Part shown: positions 24,019 to 32,264 of the stretch, piece by piece
Position numbering within the stretch: position 1 is the stretch's first letter
Layout: every line of letters starts with the position of its first letter
Assembly (NCBI GenBank): GCA_003220795.1
Contig: QHTK01000025.1
Span: forward strand, 1 to 38,854
Source: Gemmatimonadota bacterium
Lineage (GTDB): Bacteria > Gemmatimonadota > Gemmatimonadetes > Gemmatimonadales > GWC2-71-9
Direction of reading: 5' to 3'
DNA length: 38,854 nt
Notes under the pieces: model-generated
Seen by the model: only the letters and a program-made list of their open reading frames with translations
Databases searched by the model: none
What the model was told of the DNA's origin: nothing
Program-made: the position numbers and the translations under genes

Positions 24019-25425
24019 TCAAGGGGTGGACGAGGCGGTCTCCGGTATCCGTGGAGACCAGGCCGGCAGGCGCGCGCCGCTCTGCTGGAGCAGCGGGCGG
24101 ATGCGGCCGGTTTCTAAATCGATGATCCAGAGCTGCCGGTACCCTGAACGGTCCGACACGAACGCCACATGGCGGCTGTCGGGCGCCCAGGTTGGATCTT
24201 CGTTCCGCCCTAAAGAAGTGAGTTGCCGCACCGCGCGCGTCCGTGCGTCGAGGACGAAGACTTGCAGCGTGCCCCCCACGTCGCGGTGGAAGGCGACGGA
24301 TTGGCCGTCGGGTGACCAGTCCGGTGCGTTGGACGAACCGGTGACGCCGTAATCGAACGGCGCAAAGAGCTGTTGGTCCGTCCCGTCCGCCGCCATCACG
24401 TAGACCTGTGGCAACCCCGGTCGCGTCGAGACAAACGCGATCCGCTGGCCGTCGGGACTGTAGGTCGGTGACAAGTTGTCTGAAAAACGCCCCACGGTCA
24501 AGCGCTGTAAGCAGCAGTTGTCCTTGATGTTAACCGTGTAGATGTCGGTCCCTTCCTCGGTCGCGCGGCTGAACGCGAGCGTCTTGCCGTCGGGCGAGAA
24601 CGCCGGCGTGAAGTCGAGGGCCTGGCCCGTCGTGGCCACCGGCTGCCGTTTGCCGGGCCCGACCAGCTGCACGAACAGCTGCCCGTGTCCGGACCAGAAC
24701 TCCATGTAGGAGAAGCGCCGGCCGTCCGGTGCCCAGGCGGGGGACATCGCCTGATGATCGCTCGAGGAGACGAGCCGCTTGTCGGCGCCGTCCTGGTCGA
24801 TCGCATACACCTTGCCGTCCATGACGAACAGGATGCGCGTGGCCGCGATCCCGCCCACGCCCAAGGTGGCCTCCAGGATGTGATCGGCGAGGCGATGCAC
24901 GGCGATCCGGAATTCCGGATCCTTGAGCGGCGGCAGCCTGCTGCGAAACTCGCGTCGCACGCCGCCCGCGGCGACATCGTGCACCGTCAGCACGGTGGTG
25001 TCTCCCACCAGCGCGAGCCCGACGGCAAAGTCAGCCCCCAGGGCCTGGTAGAGTTGATAATTCAGCCCGGCGGCGGCGCCGCCCCTGCCGCCCGCCGGAG
25101 GGCGACCCGCACCAGCCAGGGGTGCTGCGCTCACACGGATCGAGTCCCCGGCCGGAAGGGTGATCAACTCGAACCGGTCGCTCAGGTCCAGGTCCCGGGC
25201 GATGATGGCCCGCACCGAGTCAGGCGCCGCCGCCCCCGGCAGCACGACGAGACCGGGACGGACGCCCGGCCGGTAGATGATCCCGATGCGGACCCCGCGG
25301 TCGACGGCGGAGCTATCCTGGGCAGCGGAACGTTGGACAGCTGGAAAGACGGAAAGCAGGGCCACACCGGCCAGGGCGAGCGCCATTCGCTCACGTTCCA
25401 ACCTTCCAACGTGCGAACCTTTCAC
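24019..25425 (-). CDS. tolB: Tol-Pal system beta-propeller protein TolB
   Basis: A 468-residue periplasmic protein with a signal peptide (basic KGSHVGRLERER, hydrophobic MALALAGVALLSVF, cleavage near SAAQ), an N-terminal TolB domain (about 45-215), and a C-terminal six-bladed propeller made of WD40-like/TolB repeats, seen as repeated WAPDGRR, FSPDGKT, YSPDGQR, WSPDGQS and WAPDSRH blocks. TolB binds Pal and relays force from TolA. The GTG at 25425 is chosen because it forms a GTGA overlap with the upstream stop, supplies the basic signal-peptide start, and has GGGGA upstream; ATG 25386 would remove the charged n-region. Confidence 0.95.
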   Translation of the reverse strand: MKGSHVGRLERERMALALAGVALLSVFPAVQRSAAQDSSAVDRGVRIGIIYRPGVRPGLVVLPGAAAPDSVRAIIARDLDLSDRFELITLPAGDSIRVSAAPLAGAGRPPAGGRGGAAAGLNYQLYQALGADFAVGLALVGDTTVLTVHDVAAGGVRREFRSRLPPLKDPEFRIAVHRLADHILEATLGVGGIAATRILFVMDGKVYAIDQDGADKRLVSSSDHQAMSPAWAPDGRRFSYMEFWSGHGQLFVQLVGPGKRQPVATTGQALDFTPAFSPDGKTLAFSRATEEGTDIYTVNIKDNCCLQRLTVGRFSDNLSPTYSPDGQRIAFVSTRPGLPQVYVMAADGTDQQLFAPFDYGVTGSSNAPDWSPDGQSVAFHRDVGGTLQVFVLDARTRAVRQLTSLGRNEDPTWAPDSRHVAFVSDRSGYRQLWIIDLETGRIRPLLQQSGARLPAWSPRIPETASSTP

Positions 25426-26108
25426 TGTCGCGTCCCCGAGAAATAGAATCGCACGAACAGCACCTCCGACCCCCACCCGTCGGGGAGGGGCCCGAACGCC
25501 CGGCGGCGCCCGGCGTTCTCGACCGCCCCCTGGGCTTCGAGATCGAACCCGAAGTTCCCCGAGCGCTTGATGAACTGCATGTCGCTGACCGACCCATCGC
25601 GATGAATCAGGAACCCGATTTCGGCTTCGAGTGGCGTGGCCTGCAACGGTCGCTGCCACCGCATCGCGATCTGGGTAATGATGTTGTTCGTGTACTCGGG
25701 GAACGGAAACTCGATCCCCTCGGTCGACACGGTCAGAGGATCGCTTCCCGTGGAGGGCCGCTCGCCGGGGAGCGGCTGCGTCTTGGGCGTGGTGCGTGGA
25801 GCAGCCTCCCGCTTGGTGTTGTCCGCCACGGGCGGCGGCTGGGCCGGGGCAACGGTGCTCTTCGGCGACTTCGCCTTTGGTGCCGGAGCAGGCTTTGCCT
25901 CGGCCGGCCGCTCCACTGCCTCGGGCGCCTTGCGGGTGTCTTCGGTCGGCGCGGGAGCCGCGACGAGGTGCACCCGGTACGAGGGCGGCGCCGGCTTGCG
26001 GGCGTTGGCGGCGCCCACCACGAGAACCATCCCGGCCAGCGCGTGCACCACGACCGTGCCCGTGAGGCCGACGCCGACATTCGCCGGTGCGCGGGGCCGG
26101 CGTCTCAT
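25422..26108 (-). CDS. tolA: TolA/TonB-like periplasm-spanning energy transducer
   Basis: A 228-residue protein with one N-terminal transmembrane helix (about 12-33), a short Pro/Ala/Lys-rich periplasmic region (about 50-120), and a C-terminal domain (about 135-228) with the TonB/TolA fold pattern, including EAEIGFLIHRDGSVSDMQFIKRSG. The rigid extension is TonB-like and short; the long alpha-helical domain of proteobacterial TolA is missing. Its place between tolR and tolB, with ATGA and GTGA overlaps on both sides, says it acts as TolA, coupling the proton-driven TolQR motor to TolB-Pal. The frame is open upstream, but ATG 26108 starts the membrane anchor. Confidence 0.85.
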   Translation of the reverse strand: MRRRPRAPANVGVGLTGTVVVHALAGMVLVVGAANARKPAPPSYRVHLVAAPAPTEDTRKAPEAVERPAEAKPAPAPKAKSPKSTVAPAQPPPVADNTKREAAPRTTPKTQPLPGERPSTGSDPLTVSTEGIEFPFPEYTNNIITQIAMRWQRPLQATPLEAEIGFLIHRDGSVSDMQFIKRSGNFGFDLEAQGAVENAGRRRAFGPLPDGWGSEVLFVRFYFSGTRQ

Positions 26109-26542
26109 CGAGTCAGCGTCTCCGGCTCGGCCACGAGGCCCACGTCGTTCACGCCCGACGCGCGGATCACGGCCAACACCTGTACCACGTCGGCGTACGG
26201 CACCCGTCCATCGGCCCGGAGGTACACCCCCGTGGGTCGTTTGGTTCGCACGAACGCGGGAAAGGTGGCCCGGAAGTCTTCGTAGGAAAGGGGCGCCTGA
26301 TCCATATAGATGCGCCCCTCGCGGTCGAGGGTCACCACCAGGCCCGACTTCGGCTCGAGCGGCCGCGCTTCGGCGCGGGGCAACCGGACGTCGACACCGC
26401 CTTGCATGATGGGCGCGGTGATCATGAAGATGATGAGCAGCACGAAGGCCACGTCGACCAGCGAGGTCACGTTGATGTCGGCATTCAGGGGCAGCTCGCC
26501 GTGCCCACGCAGCCCGCCGCCGCCCCCCAACAGGCCAGCCAT
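26105..26542 (-). CDS. tolR: ExbD/TolR-type proton-channel subunit
   Basis: A 145-residue biopolymer-transport protein. A short glycine-rich N-terminus is followed by one transmembrane helix (about 22-45) containing the proton-path Asp in the INVTSLVDVAFVLLIIFM pattern, then a periplasmic domain (LPRAEARPLEPKSG, IYMDQAPLSYEDF, VYLRADGRVPYADVVQVLAVIR) that dimerises. With TolQ it converts the proton gradient into movement of the TolA-like protein. The ATG at 26542 shares one base with the tolQ stop (TGATG). The frame extends further upstream without homology. Confidence 0.95.
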   Translation of the reverse strand: MAGLLGGGGGLRGHGELPLNADINVTSLVDVAFVLLIIFMITAPIMQGGVDVRLPRAEARPLEPKSGLVVTLDREGRIYMDQAPLSYEDFRATFPAFVRTKRPTGVYLRADGRVPYADVVQVLAVIRASGVNDVGLVAEPETLTR

Positions 26543-27279
26543 CACAGCCTCCCTTCGCGCGCCATGGTCCCGATGATTTCCTGGGCAAAGCCTTCCAGCT
26601 CCCCGGCGAACAGGCCGAGGCGATTCACGAACAGGTTGTAGGCCATCACCGACGGCACGGCGACGGCGAGTCCCGCGACGGTGGTGACCAGCGCCTCCGC
26701 AACCCCGGGGGCCACGGCGCCGATGTTGCCGGATCCACCCACCGCAATCCCGATGAACGCATCCATCACCCCGAGCACCGTGCCGAGCAGGCCGAGCAGC
26801 GGACTCACAGACCCGAAGGTGGCGAGCCACGGGATGAACCGTGCGGCGGAATCCCGCTCCGCCGCGACCTCCTTGGCGAGCACCATCCGGAGCGCTTCGA
26901 GCTGGGTCGTCGTCAGCGTGGTGGCCGGTGTGGCCACGACGGGCCCGTCGCTCTTGCCGCCGCCCTTCATGCTGCCCGGCTTGAGCTCGGAGAAGAACTG
27001 CATGCCCTCACGCAGCAGCCGGTTGTACGGTGAGGACGGCAGGCGCATCGCGGCATGGTAGGCGTCCTCGAGCCGCGCCGCGCGCTCGATCTCCCCCATG
27101 AAGCGGTCCGCCTGCCGGCGCATCTTCCGGAACTGCCACCACTTCAGAAAAATGAGGTACCAGGAGACGACGGAGAAGACGACCAGGATCGCGAGCACGA
27201 ACTTCGTCTCGCGGCTCGAGGTGAGCACCAGCTCCCAGGGCGTCGTCGGCACCGCCCGACCCACCTGTAGCAGCAGCAC
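26542..27279 (-). CDS. tolQ: MotA/TolQ/ExbB-type proton-channel subunit
   Basis: A 245-residue inner-membrane protein with three transmembrane helices (about 28-47, 150-172, 190-212). Family features include FLKWWQFRKMRRQADRF after the first helix and the pore region WLATFGSVSPLLGLLGTVLGVMDAF, followed by VAPGVAEALVTTVAGLAVAVPSVMAYN. It forms the pentameric stator around TolR. The GTG start at 27279 is supported by a strong GGGGGAGGG element eight bases upstream. It is the first gene of the tol-pal cluster, 36 bases after galE. No ybgC-type thioesterase precedes it. Confidence 0.95.
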   Translation of the reverse strand: MLLLQVGRAVPTTPWELVLTSSRETKFVLAILVVFSVVSWYLIFLKWWQFRKMRRQADRFMGEIERAARLEDAYHAAMRLPSSPYNRLLREGMQFFSELKPGSMKGGGKSDGPVVATPATTLTTTQLEALRMVLAKEVAAERDSAARFIPWLATFGSVSPLLGLLGTVLGVMDAFIGIAVGGSGNIGAVAPGVAEALVTTVAGLAVAVPSVMAYNLFVNRLGLFAGELEGFAQEIIGTMAREGRL

Positions 27280-27315
27280 GGGTTCAGCCCTCCCCCAGAG
27301 AAGCAGGCGAACAAG

Positions 27316-28299
27316 TCAGTTCGGATACCCGGACGGGTGCGTCCGGTGCCACTCCCAGGCGCCGGCGAGGATCGCGTCGAGCTGCGAGCGGCGCGGGCGC
27401 CACGCCAGCAGCTGCTCGGCGCGGCCCGGAGCAGCCACGAGCGTGGGCGGGTCACCGGAGCGCCGCGGGCACGGCACCGTGGGGATCGACCGGCCGGTAA
27501 TGCGCCGGGCTGCCTCGGTCACCGCCAGCACGGAATGACCGGCTCCCGTCCCGAGATTGACCGCCTCGGCGCCCTCGAGATCTGCTTCCAGCGCCCGGAC
27601 GTGCGCGTCCGCGATGTCCGCGATATGCACGTAGTCGCGTACGGCGGTGCCGTCCGCGGTCGGGTAGTCGGTGCCGTACACCTCCACGGCCGGACGTCGG
27701 CCGAGCGCCACCTGCAGCACGTTCGGGATCAGATGCGTCTCGGGATCGTGGTCCTCGCCGTGCCGCGCCGTCGCCCCCGCCGCGTTGAAGTAGCGGAGAC
27801 TGATGGAGCCCACTCCGTGCCGCGTCGCGTAGTCCGCCAGCAACCGCTCGAAGGCGAGCTTCGTCTCGCCGTAGGGGTTGACGGGTGCACGGGGCGCATC
27901 TTCCGGAATGGGGATGACGGGCGGGTGGCCGTACACCGCGCACGAGGAGGAGAAGATCACCCGGCGCACGCCTGCCCCGACGGCCGCATCGAGCAGTACC
28001 TGACCCCCCGTCACGTTGTTCGTGAAGTACATCTGGGGATGCGCGACCGATTCCGCCACCAGGGCGTAGGCGGCGAGGTGCACCAGTGCGTCGCATGGCC
28101 GGCGCGCGAGCAGGTCATCCAGGAGGCGGCGATCGGCGATGCCGCCCTGCACGAACTCCGCCCGGGAATCCACGGCCGCGCGGTGACCCCGGCTCAAGTC
28201 GTCCAGCACGACGACCGAGTGGCCCAGCGCGAGCAGCTGCTCGACGACCACGCTGCCGATGTACCCGGCCCCACCGGTCACGAGGATGCTACGGGCCAT
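27316..28299 (-). CDS. galE: UDP-glucose 4-epimerase GalE
   Basis: A 327-residue short-chain dehydrogenase/reductase epimerase interconverting UDP-glucose and UDP-galactose with bound NAD+, giving galactose units for surface polysaccharides and LPS. Seen: the dinucleotide-binding GGAGYIGS at 9-16, the acidic turn VLDDLSRG, LVHLAAY, the SSSCAVYG motif with its Ser near 118, and the catalytic YGETK with Tyr143 and Lys147. Length is typical. The first 11 bases overlap the end of hemA. UDP-glucuronate or UDP-GlcNAc epimerase activity cannot be excluded, but the near-standard motifs favour GalE. Confidence 0.92.
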   Translation of the reverse strand: MARSILVTGGAGYIGSVVVEQLLALGHSVVVLDDLSRGHRAAVDSRAEFVQGGIADRRLLDDLLARRPCDALVHLAAYALVAESVAHPQMYFTNNVTGGQVLLDAAVGAGVRRVIFSSSCAVYGHPPVIPIPEDAPRAPVNPYGETKLAFERLLADYATRHGVGSISLRYFNAAGATARHGEDHDPETHLIPNVLQVALGRRPAVEVYGTDYPTADGTAVRDYVHIADIADAHVRALEADLEGAEAVNLGTGAGHSVLAVTEAARRITGRSIPTVPCPRRSGDPPTLVAAPGRAEQLLAWRPRRSQLDAILAGAWEWHRTHPSGYPN

Positions 28300-29551
28300 C
28301 GTGCCGCTCGAGACCGAACAGTTTCTTCAGCGATTCGAGGAGACCGTACCCTCGGCCGGCTTGCGCGGCCTGCTTGAGTGCGATCGTGGGATGGTGCAGG
28401 AACTTGTTGAGCAGCGCGTGACTGAACTGCTCCACCTGGGCCCGATCCTCGGGAGACAGATGCGCGAGACGTTTGAGCGCTCGGTCCAACTCAGCGGCAC
28501 GCATGTCGTCGAGCCGCCCCCGAAACTCTTTGAGCACGGGCACGGCGGCGAGCCCGGCGTACCAGGCCCAGAAGCGGTCCACTTCGTCGCTCACTATGCG
28601 CTCGGCTGCGGGCACCTCATGATGGCGGTCCGCAGTGGCGTGCGCGGCCACGGCCTGCAGGTCGTCGATATCGTACAGAAACACGTTCTCGAGCTGGCCG
28701 ACCGCGGGCTCCACATCGCGCGGCACGGCCAGGTCGAGGATGCACAGCGGCCGCCCCCCCCGCCGAGCGATGGCGGGGGCGACGCGCTCCCACGTCACGA
28801 CGGCGTGCGGCGCCGCCGTGGAAGTAAGGACGATGTCGGCGCTGGCGAAGTGCTCCCACGCCTCATCCAACGTGAGCGCGCGGGCGCCCAGCTCCTCGGC
28901 GACCGCCTGAGCGCGCTCATAGGTGCGATTCGCGACGAGCGTGACGCGCACGCCCTCGGACACGAGGCAACTCGCGGCGAGCTCGGCCATGTCACCAGCG
29001 CCGAGGACCAGCGCCACGCGGCCCGCGAGTCGGCCGAAGATTTTCCCGGCGAGCGCTACCGCCGCGGAGGGCGCCGAGGCCGCCCCCGCGGCGAGCGCCG
29101 TCTCACTGCGCACGCGGGCGCCGACGAGCAGGGCCGACTGGAACAGGCGATGCAGCACGGGACCGGCCAGGGACCGGGATGTCTCCCACGCTTCCCGCAC
29201 CTGGCCCTGGATCTGTGACTCGCCCAAGATCATCGAGTCGAGGCCCGCCGACACCCGGTACAAGTGGCGCACGGCATCGCGGTCCCGCACGAGATAGCCG
29301 TACTCGCTGGCGCTGCGACCCTCGCCGAGACGCTCGGTGAGGATGGCCCACACGGTCGCCGGCGTCGCGTCGCCCGGCTCGGCCAGGTAGAACTCGGTAC
29401 GGTTGCAGGTGGACAGCAGCACCCCCCCGCCCGCGCCCGCCGAGAGCACCCGCTCGAGGGCGGCCGGCACCTCTCGTGGAGCGTGCGCGAACCGCTCACG
29501 CACCTCCAACGGCGCCGTGCGGTGATTCACACCCACGACCGCAATGCTCAT
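28289..29551 (-). CDS. hemA: Glutamyl-tRNA reductase HemA
   Basis: A 420-residue enzyme reducing glutamyl-tRNA(Glu) with NADPH to glutamate-1-semialdehyde, the first committed step of tetrapyrrole synthesis by the C5 route. The N-terminal catalytic domain holds the nucleophile Cys49 in LLSTCNRTE; GLDSMILGESQIQGQV follows; the NADPH-binding domain has VLGAGDMAELAA and LVANRTYERA; the C-terminal helical dimer domain ends in the long region after about 310. It is preceded by a CcsA/HemX-like membrane gene, as in classic hem operons, and overlaps galE by 11 bases. Other haem genes are not in the window. Confidence 0.97.
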   Translation of the reverse strand: MSIAVVGVNHRTAPLEVRERFAHAPREVPAALERVLSAGAGGGVLLSTCNRTEFYLAEPGDATPATVWAILTERLGEGRSASEYGYLVRDRDAVRHLYRVSAGLDSMILGESQIQGQVREAWETSRSLAGPVLHRLFQSALLVGARVRSETALAAGAASAPSAAVALAGKIFGRLAGRVALVLGAGDMAELAASCLVSEGVRVTLVANRTYERAQAVAEELGARALTLDEAWEHFASADIVLTSTAAPHAVVTWERVAPAIARRGGRPLCILDLAVPRDVEPAVGQLENVFLYDIDDLQAVAAHATADRHHEVPAAERIVSDEVDRFWAWYAGLAAVPVLKEFRGRLDDMRAAELDRALKRLAHLSPEDRAQVEQFSHALLNKFLHHPTIALKQAAQAGRGYGLLESLKKLFGLERHDGP

Positions 29552-29567
29552 CGTTTCAGGCCCGCTT

Positions 29568-30356
29568 CTAGAGAAACCGTTCGGTCCCCGGCGCGGCGAG
29601 CTTGAGGGCGAGGTACACGAGGACCACCGCCACGAAGCCCGCGATGCTCGCGAACGCCGCCCGACGGCCCGCCCAATGCCGCACCACCCGCACGCCCACC
29701 GCCCAGCCGAGTACCAACCACGTGAGCATCCCCCACACGATCTGTGCGGCGTCGACCGGGACGCCGCCAGCGTAGCGCAGCCCGAATCCCAGGAGCACGC
29801 CCAGGGTCACGGTCGGAAACCCCATCACCAGCGAAAGGTGATTGAGCCGGTCCAGCCGCTCAAGCGGCGGGAACAGCCGGAAGACCTGTCCGAACCGCTT
29901 GGATTTGAGCTCGCGGAATTGGAGCAGGTACAGGGCCGCCGCGATGAACGCCAGCGCGAGCAGCGCGAGCCCCAGAATGCTAACGGTGATGTGCAGGAGG
30001 GACCACCGGCCTCCACCCACGACGGGCCGCGCATCGGGCCCGAGCCCGATCAGCAGAGCGAGCGAGACGAGGCCGGTGGCCAGGGGCCCGGTGAACAGCG
30101 CCACTGCCGAAGCACGGAACACGCGCTCGCTCACCACTTGAAGCAGCACCAGAAAGAGCGCGAGGATCGAGAGCGCGGGCGCGACGCCCACCGGCGTCAG
30201 CTGCGCCACTCCGACCACGTGCACAGCCGCGCCCGCCAGAGGCGCGCCGAGCGTCAGGGCGCGCGGCGCGGGCCGCAGGCCCGCGAACGGCGCGAGCGCG
30301 AGCGCCGTGGCCACGGCGTACAGCCCCAGCGCCAGGAGATGAGAGACCAGGACCAC
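29568..30356 (-). CDS. CcsA/HemX-family membrane protein
   Basis: A 262-residue polytopic membrane protein with about eight hydrophobic helices. It has the fold pattern of the cytochrome c assembly (CcsA) superfamily, but the tryptophan-rich haem-binding WWD loop is not seen; the matching region reads VDAAQIVWGMLTWLVLGW. Together with its place directly before hemA, this points to a HemX-like protein, which in Bacillus lowers the amount of HemA, rather than a true cytochrome c synthetase. The GTG at 30356 is the first plausible start after the upstream stop codon and gives a normal N-terminal helix; no clear ribosome-binding site is seen, so it may depend on translation of the upstream gene. 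Confidence 0.78.
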   Translation of the reverse strand: MVLVSHLLALGLYAVATALALAPFAGLRPAPRALTLGAPLAGAAVHVVGVAQLTPVGVAPALSILALFLVLLQVVSERVFRASAVALFTGPLATGLVSLALLIGLGPDARPVVGGGRWSLLHITVSILGLALLALAFIAAALYLLQFRELKSKRFGQVFRLFPPLERLDRLNHLSLVMGFPTVTLGVLLGFGLRYAGGVPVDAAQIVWGMLTWLVLGWAVGVRVVRHWAGRRAAFASIAGFVAVVLVYLALKLAAPGTERFL

Positions 30357-30396
30357 GGGGCGCGAGACGCCGGTCCCGAACGGGGCCGGCCGCAGG

Positions 30397-31695
30397 TCAG
30401 GAAGGCATCTTCCGGACGAGACGGACCGGCATTCCGGGGCGGACGTCGGGATGGTTGATCGTGAGCACCAGTCCGGAGGCCGAATGCTCCCGGGTGTGCA
30501 CGATCTCGAGCACCATACGCACCTCTTCGGACGACGTGCCTGGAACACCCGAGGCCGGCCGGAAGACCTCGAACACATCGCCCGGCGTGACCCCTTCGGC
30601 ACGACCGCGATTGATGAAGAGGATCTGCTGGAGGTCGGCCAGGTCGTGCAGGTCACGCGCGGCCACGACGTGACCCTCAAGACCCTGCTCGACCGGCGTG
30701 GGGCGGGTCAGCCCCGGATCCTTGAACGGCTCGAGCGGCATCGCAAGGTGCCCGTCGTGAATCCGGCCGAACTGCATGATCACGTCCGCCAGCACCTGCC
30801 TGCGCTGCAGCTCCGTGACGCGGGCCACGCCCAGCGGCACCACGACGCCGCCCCAGCCCTCGATGTCCCGATCGACGCGCGCGATCAGGAGCGAGTCGCC
30901 GACGTGATAGGAGGCGTTGCGCGGCGGCTGGATGGCAATCTGATCGAACTGCGAAGCGGTCGATCGCTCGGTGAGGCGCGGAATCGCGGGGGGCGACGTG
31001 TTACCCAACACGCGACCCCACGGCAGCCTCTCGTTTTCGGTCAGGAAGCCCGCCGCGTAAAACTCGCCGCGCCGCAACGGACGGTACAACGGGTTGGCGT
31101 ACGCACGGAGCACGTCCTTCACGGCTTCCCCCGGCGTGCGGCGCCGCTCGAAAATCGTCTGATAGGTTTCCGTGGGCGCCGGCGGCGGTGCTTCCACTAC
31201 GGCCTGCGTCGTATCCGGCACCATCGACGTGTCGGGCGCGACGGCCGTCACCGTGTCCGCCGGAGCCTGGGCCCGAACCGTATCGGCGCCCGCCGGCTGG
31301 GGGACGACCGCCGTGGTGTCGACCGGGGCCTGCGCCACGGCCACCACGGACCCGATGTTCAGCACCTCGCCGGGATAGATCCAGTGCGGATCTTCGATCA
31401 CGGACGTATTCAACCGGTAGACTTCGGGCCACAGCAGGGGATCGTTGAAGTACAGCTGGCCGATGGACCAGAGCGTCTCGCCCGCGACGACGGTGTGGGT
31501 GGCGGGAAGCTGCCCTTCGGGGACGGCGGGGGGCGGCGGCGCCTGCGACGTGTCCCGCGCCGCTCGTGCGCTGTCGGCTCGTGCCTGTGTCGTATCCTGA
31601 GCCGCGAGCGACGGCGCCACCACCCCCGCGAGCAGCCCTGCCACAAGGGCGAGCAGGGCTGCTCGGTCAGAACGGCAGATCGTCGTCCTCCTCAT
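30397..31695 (-). CDS. Exported LysM-domain protein
   Basis: A 432-residue secreted protein. The signal peptide (MRRTTICRSDRAALLALVAGLLAG region) probably ends after SLAAQ near residue 33. Residues about 65-115 form one LysM peptidoglycan-binding domain (THTVVAGETLWSIGQLYFND, WIYPGEVLNIG). Residues 120-200 are a Thr/Pro/Ala linker. The C-terminal 230 residues have beta-rich stretches (GDVFEVFRPASGVPG, VRPGMPVRLVRK) that resemble the uncharacterised tail of other LysM proteins; no catalytic motif is recognised. ATG 31695 lies within the end of ssb (29-base overlap), with GGAGG six bases upstream, and starts the signal peptide cleanly. A wall-associated, non-enzymatic role is likely. Confidence 0.88.
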   Translation of the reverse strand: MRRTTICRSDRAALLALVAGLLAGVVAPSLAAQDTTQARADSARAARDTSQAPPPPAVPEGQLPATHTVVAGETLWSIGQLYFNDPLLWPEVYRLNTSVIEDPHWIYPGEVLNIGSVVAVAQAPVDTTAVVPQPAGADTVRAQAPADTVTAVAPDTSMVPDTTQAVVEAPPPAPTETYQTIFERRRTPGEAVKDVLRAYANPLYRPLRRGEFYAAGFLTENERLPWGRVLGNTSPPAIPRLTERSTASQFDQIAIQPPRNASYHVGDSLLIARVDRDIEGWGGVVVPLGVARVTELQRRQVLADVIMQFGRIHDGHLAMPLEPFKDPGLTRPTPVEQGLEGHVVAARDLHDLADLQQILFINRGRAEGVTPGDVFEVFRPASGVPGTSSEEVRMVLEIVHTREHSASGLVLTINHPDVRPGMPVRLVRKMPS

Positions 31696-32170
31696 CCAGC
31701 GCCTCCGGGAACGCTTCGAGCGATTCCGCCTTGCCCTCAGCCACGGCTCCCCCGTCCGGGGCCACCTTCGCCGCGGCCTTGGAGCGAGCGAAGTCGCCAG
31801 CGCCTTCGCCGCCACCTCCGCCGCCGCGGGACGACAGCAGAATCACTTCCCGCGCAATGATCTCGGTGACGTAGCGCGTCTGCTTCTCGCGATCTTCCCA
31901 CGTGCGGTACTCAATCCGCCCCTCGACGTAGATGCGGTCGCCCTTTTTCATGTACTTCTCGGCAAGGTCGGCCAGCTGAGCGCCCTTGTTGTTCCAGCAG
32001 ATGACGCGATGCCATTCGGTCTTCTCCTGCTTCTCCCCACCCTGCCCCGTCCACTGCCGGCTGGTCGCCAGCGAGAGGTTCGCCACGCGGGAGCCGTTGG
32101 TGGTGCTCCGCACCTCGGGATCGGCCCCTAAGTTCCCGATTAGCATGACTTTATTCAGGCTCCGGCTCAC
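31667..32170 (-). CDS. ssb: Single-stranded DNA-binding protein
   Basis: A 167-residue SSB that coats single-stranded DNA in replication, repair and recombination. The OB fold covers residues 1-110 (LNKVMLIGNLGADPEVR, EWHRVICWNNKGAQLADLAEKYMKKGDRIYVEGRI in pattern), then a Gly/Ala-rich flexible region and the acidic protein-interaction tip DEEDDDLPF. The GTG at 32170 has GGAGG six bases upstream and a strong promoter in front. It heads a long operon of haem and envelope genes instead of the more usual rpsF-ssb-rpsR group. The end overlaps the LysM gene. Confidence 0.97.
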   Translation of the reverse strand: MSRSLNKVMLIGNLGADPEVRSTTNGSRVANLSLATSRQWTGQGGEKQEKTEWHRVICWNNKGAQLADLAEKYMKKGDRIYVEGRIEYRTWEDREKQTRYVTEIIAREVILLSSRGGGGGGEGAGDFARSKAAAKVAPDGGAVAEGKAESLEAFPEALDEEDDDLPF

Positions 32171-32215
32171 AACAGGCCTCCAAACGATGGGCGGGCGGGG
32201 ACCAAGGGCGTCAAC

Positions 32216-32244
32216 AGTATATGAATCGCAAGTTATTCTGTCAA
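32216..32244 (-). promoter_or_regulatory. Near-consensus sigma70 promoter of ssb
   Basis: Minus strand TTGACA (32239-32244), a 17-base spacer and TATACT (32216-32221): eleven of twelve consensus bases at optimal spacing. Predicted start near 32209 with a leader of about 39 bases. It lies in the 94-base gap between ssb and rimI and is the strongest promoter in the window. Confidence 0.88.
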
Positions 32245-32264
32245 TCAAAGATACGCCACTTGGG

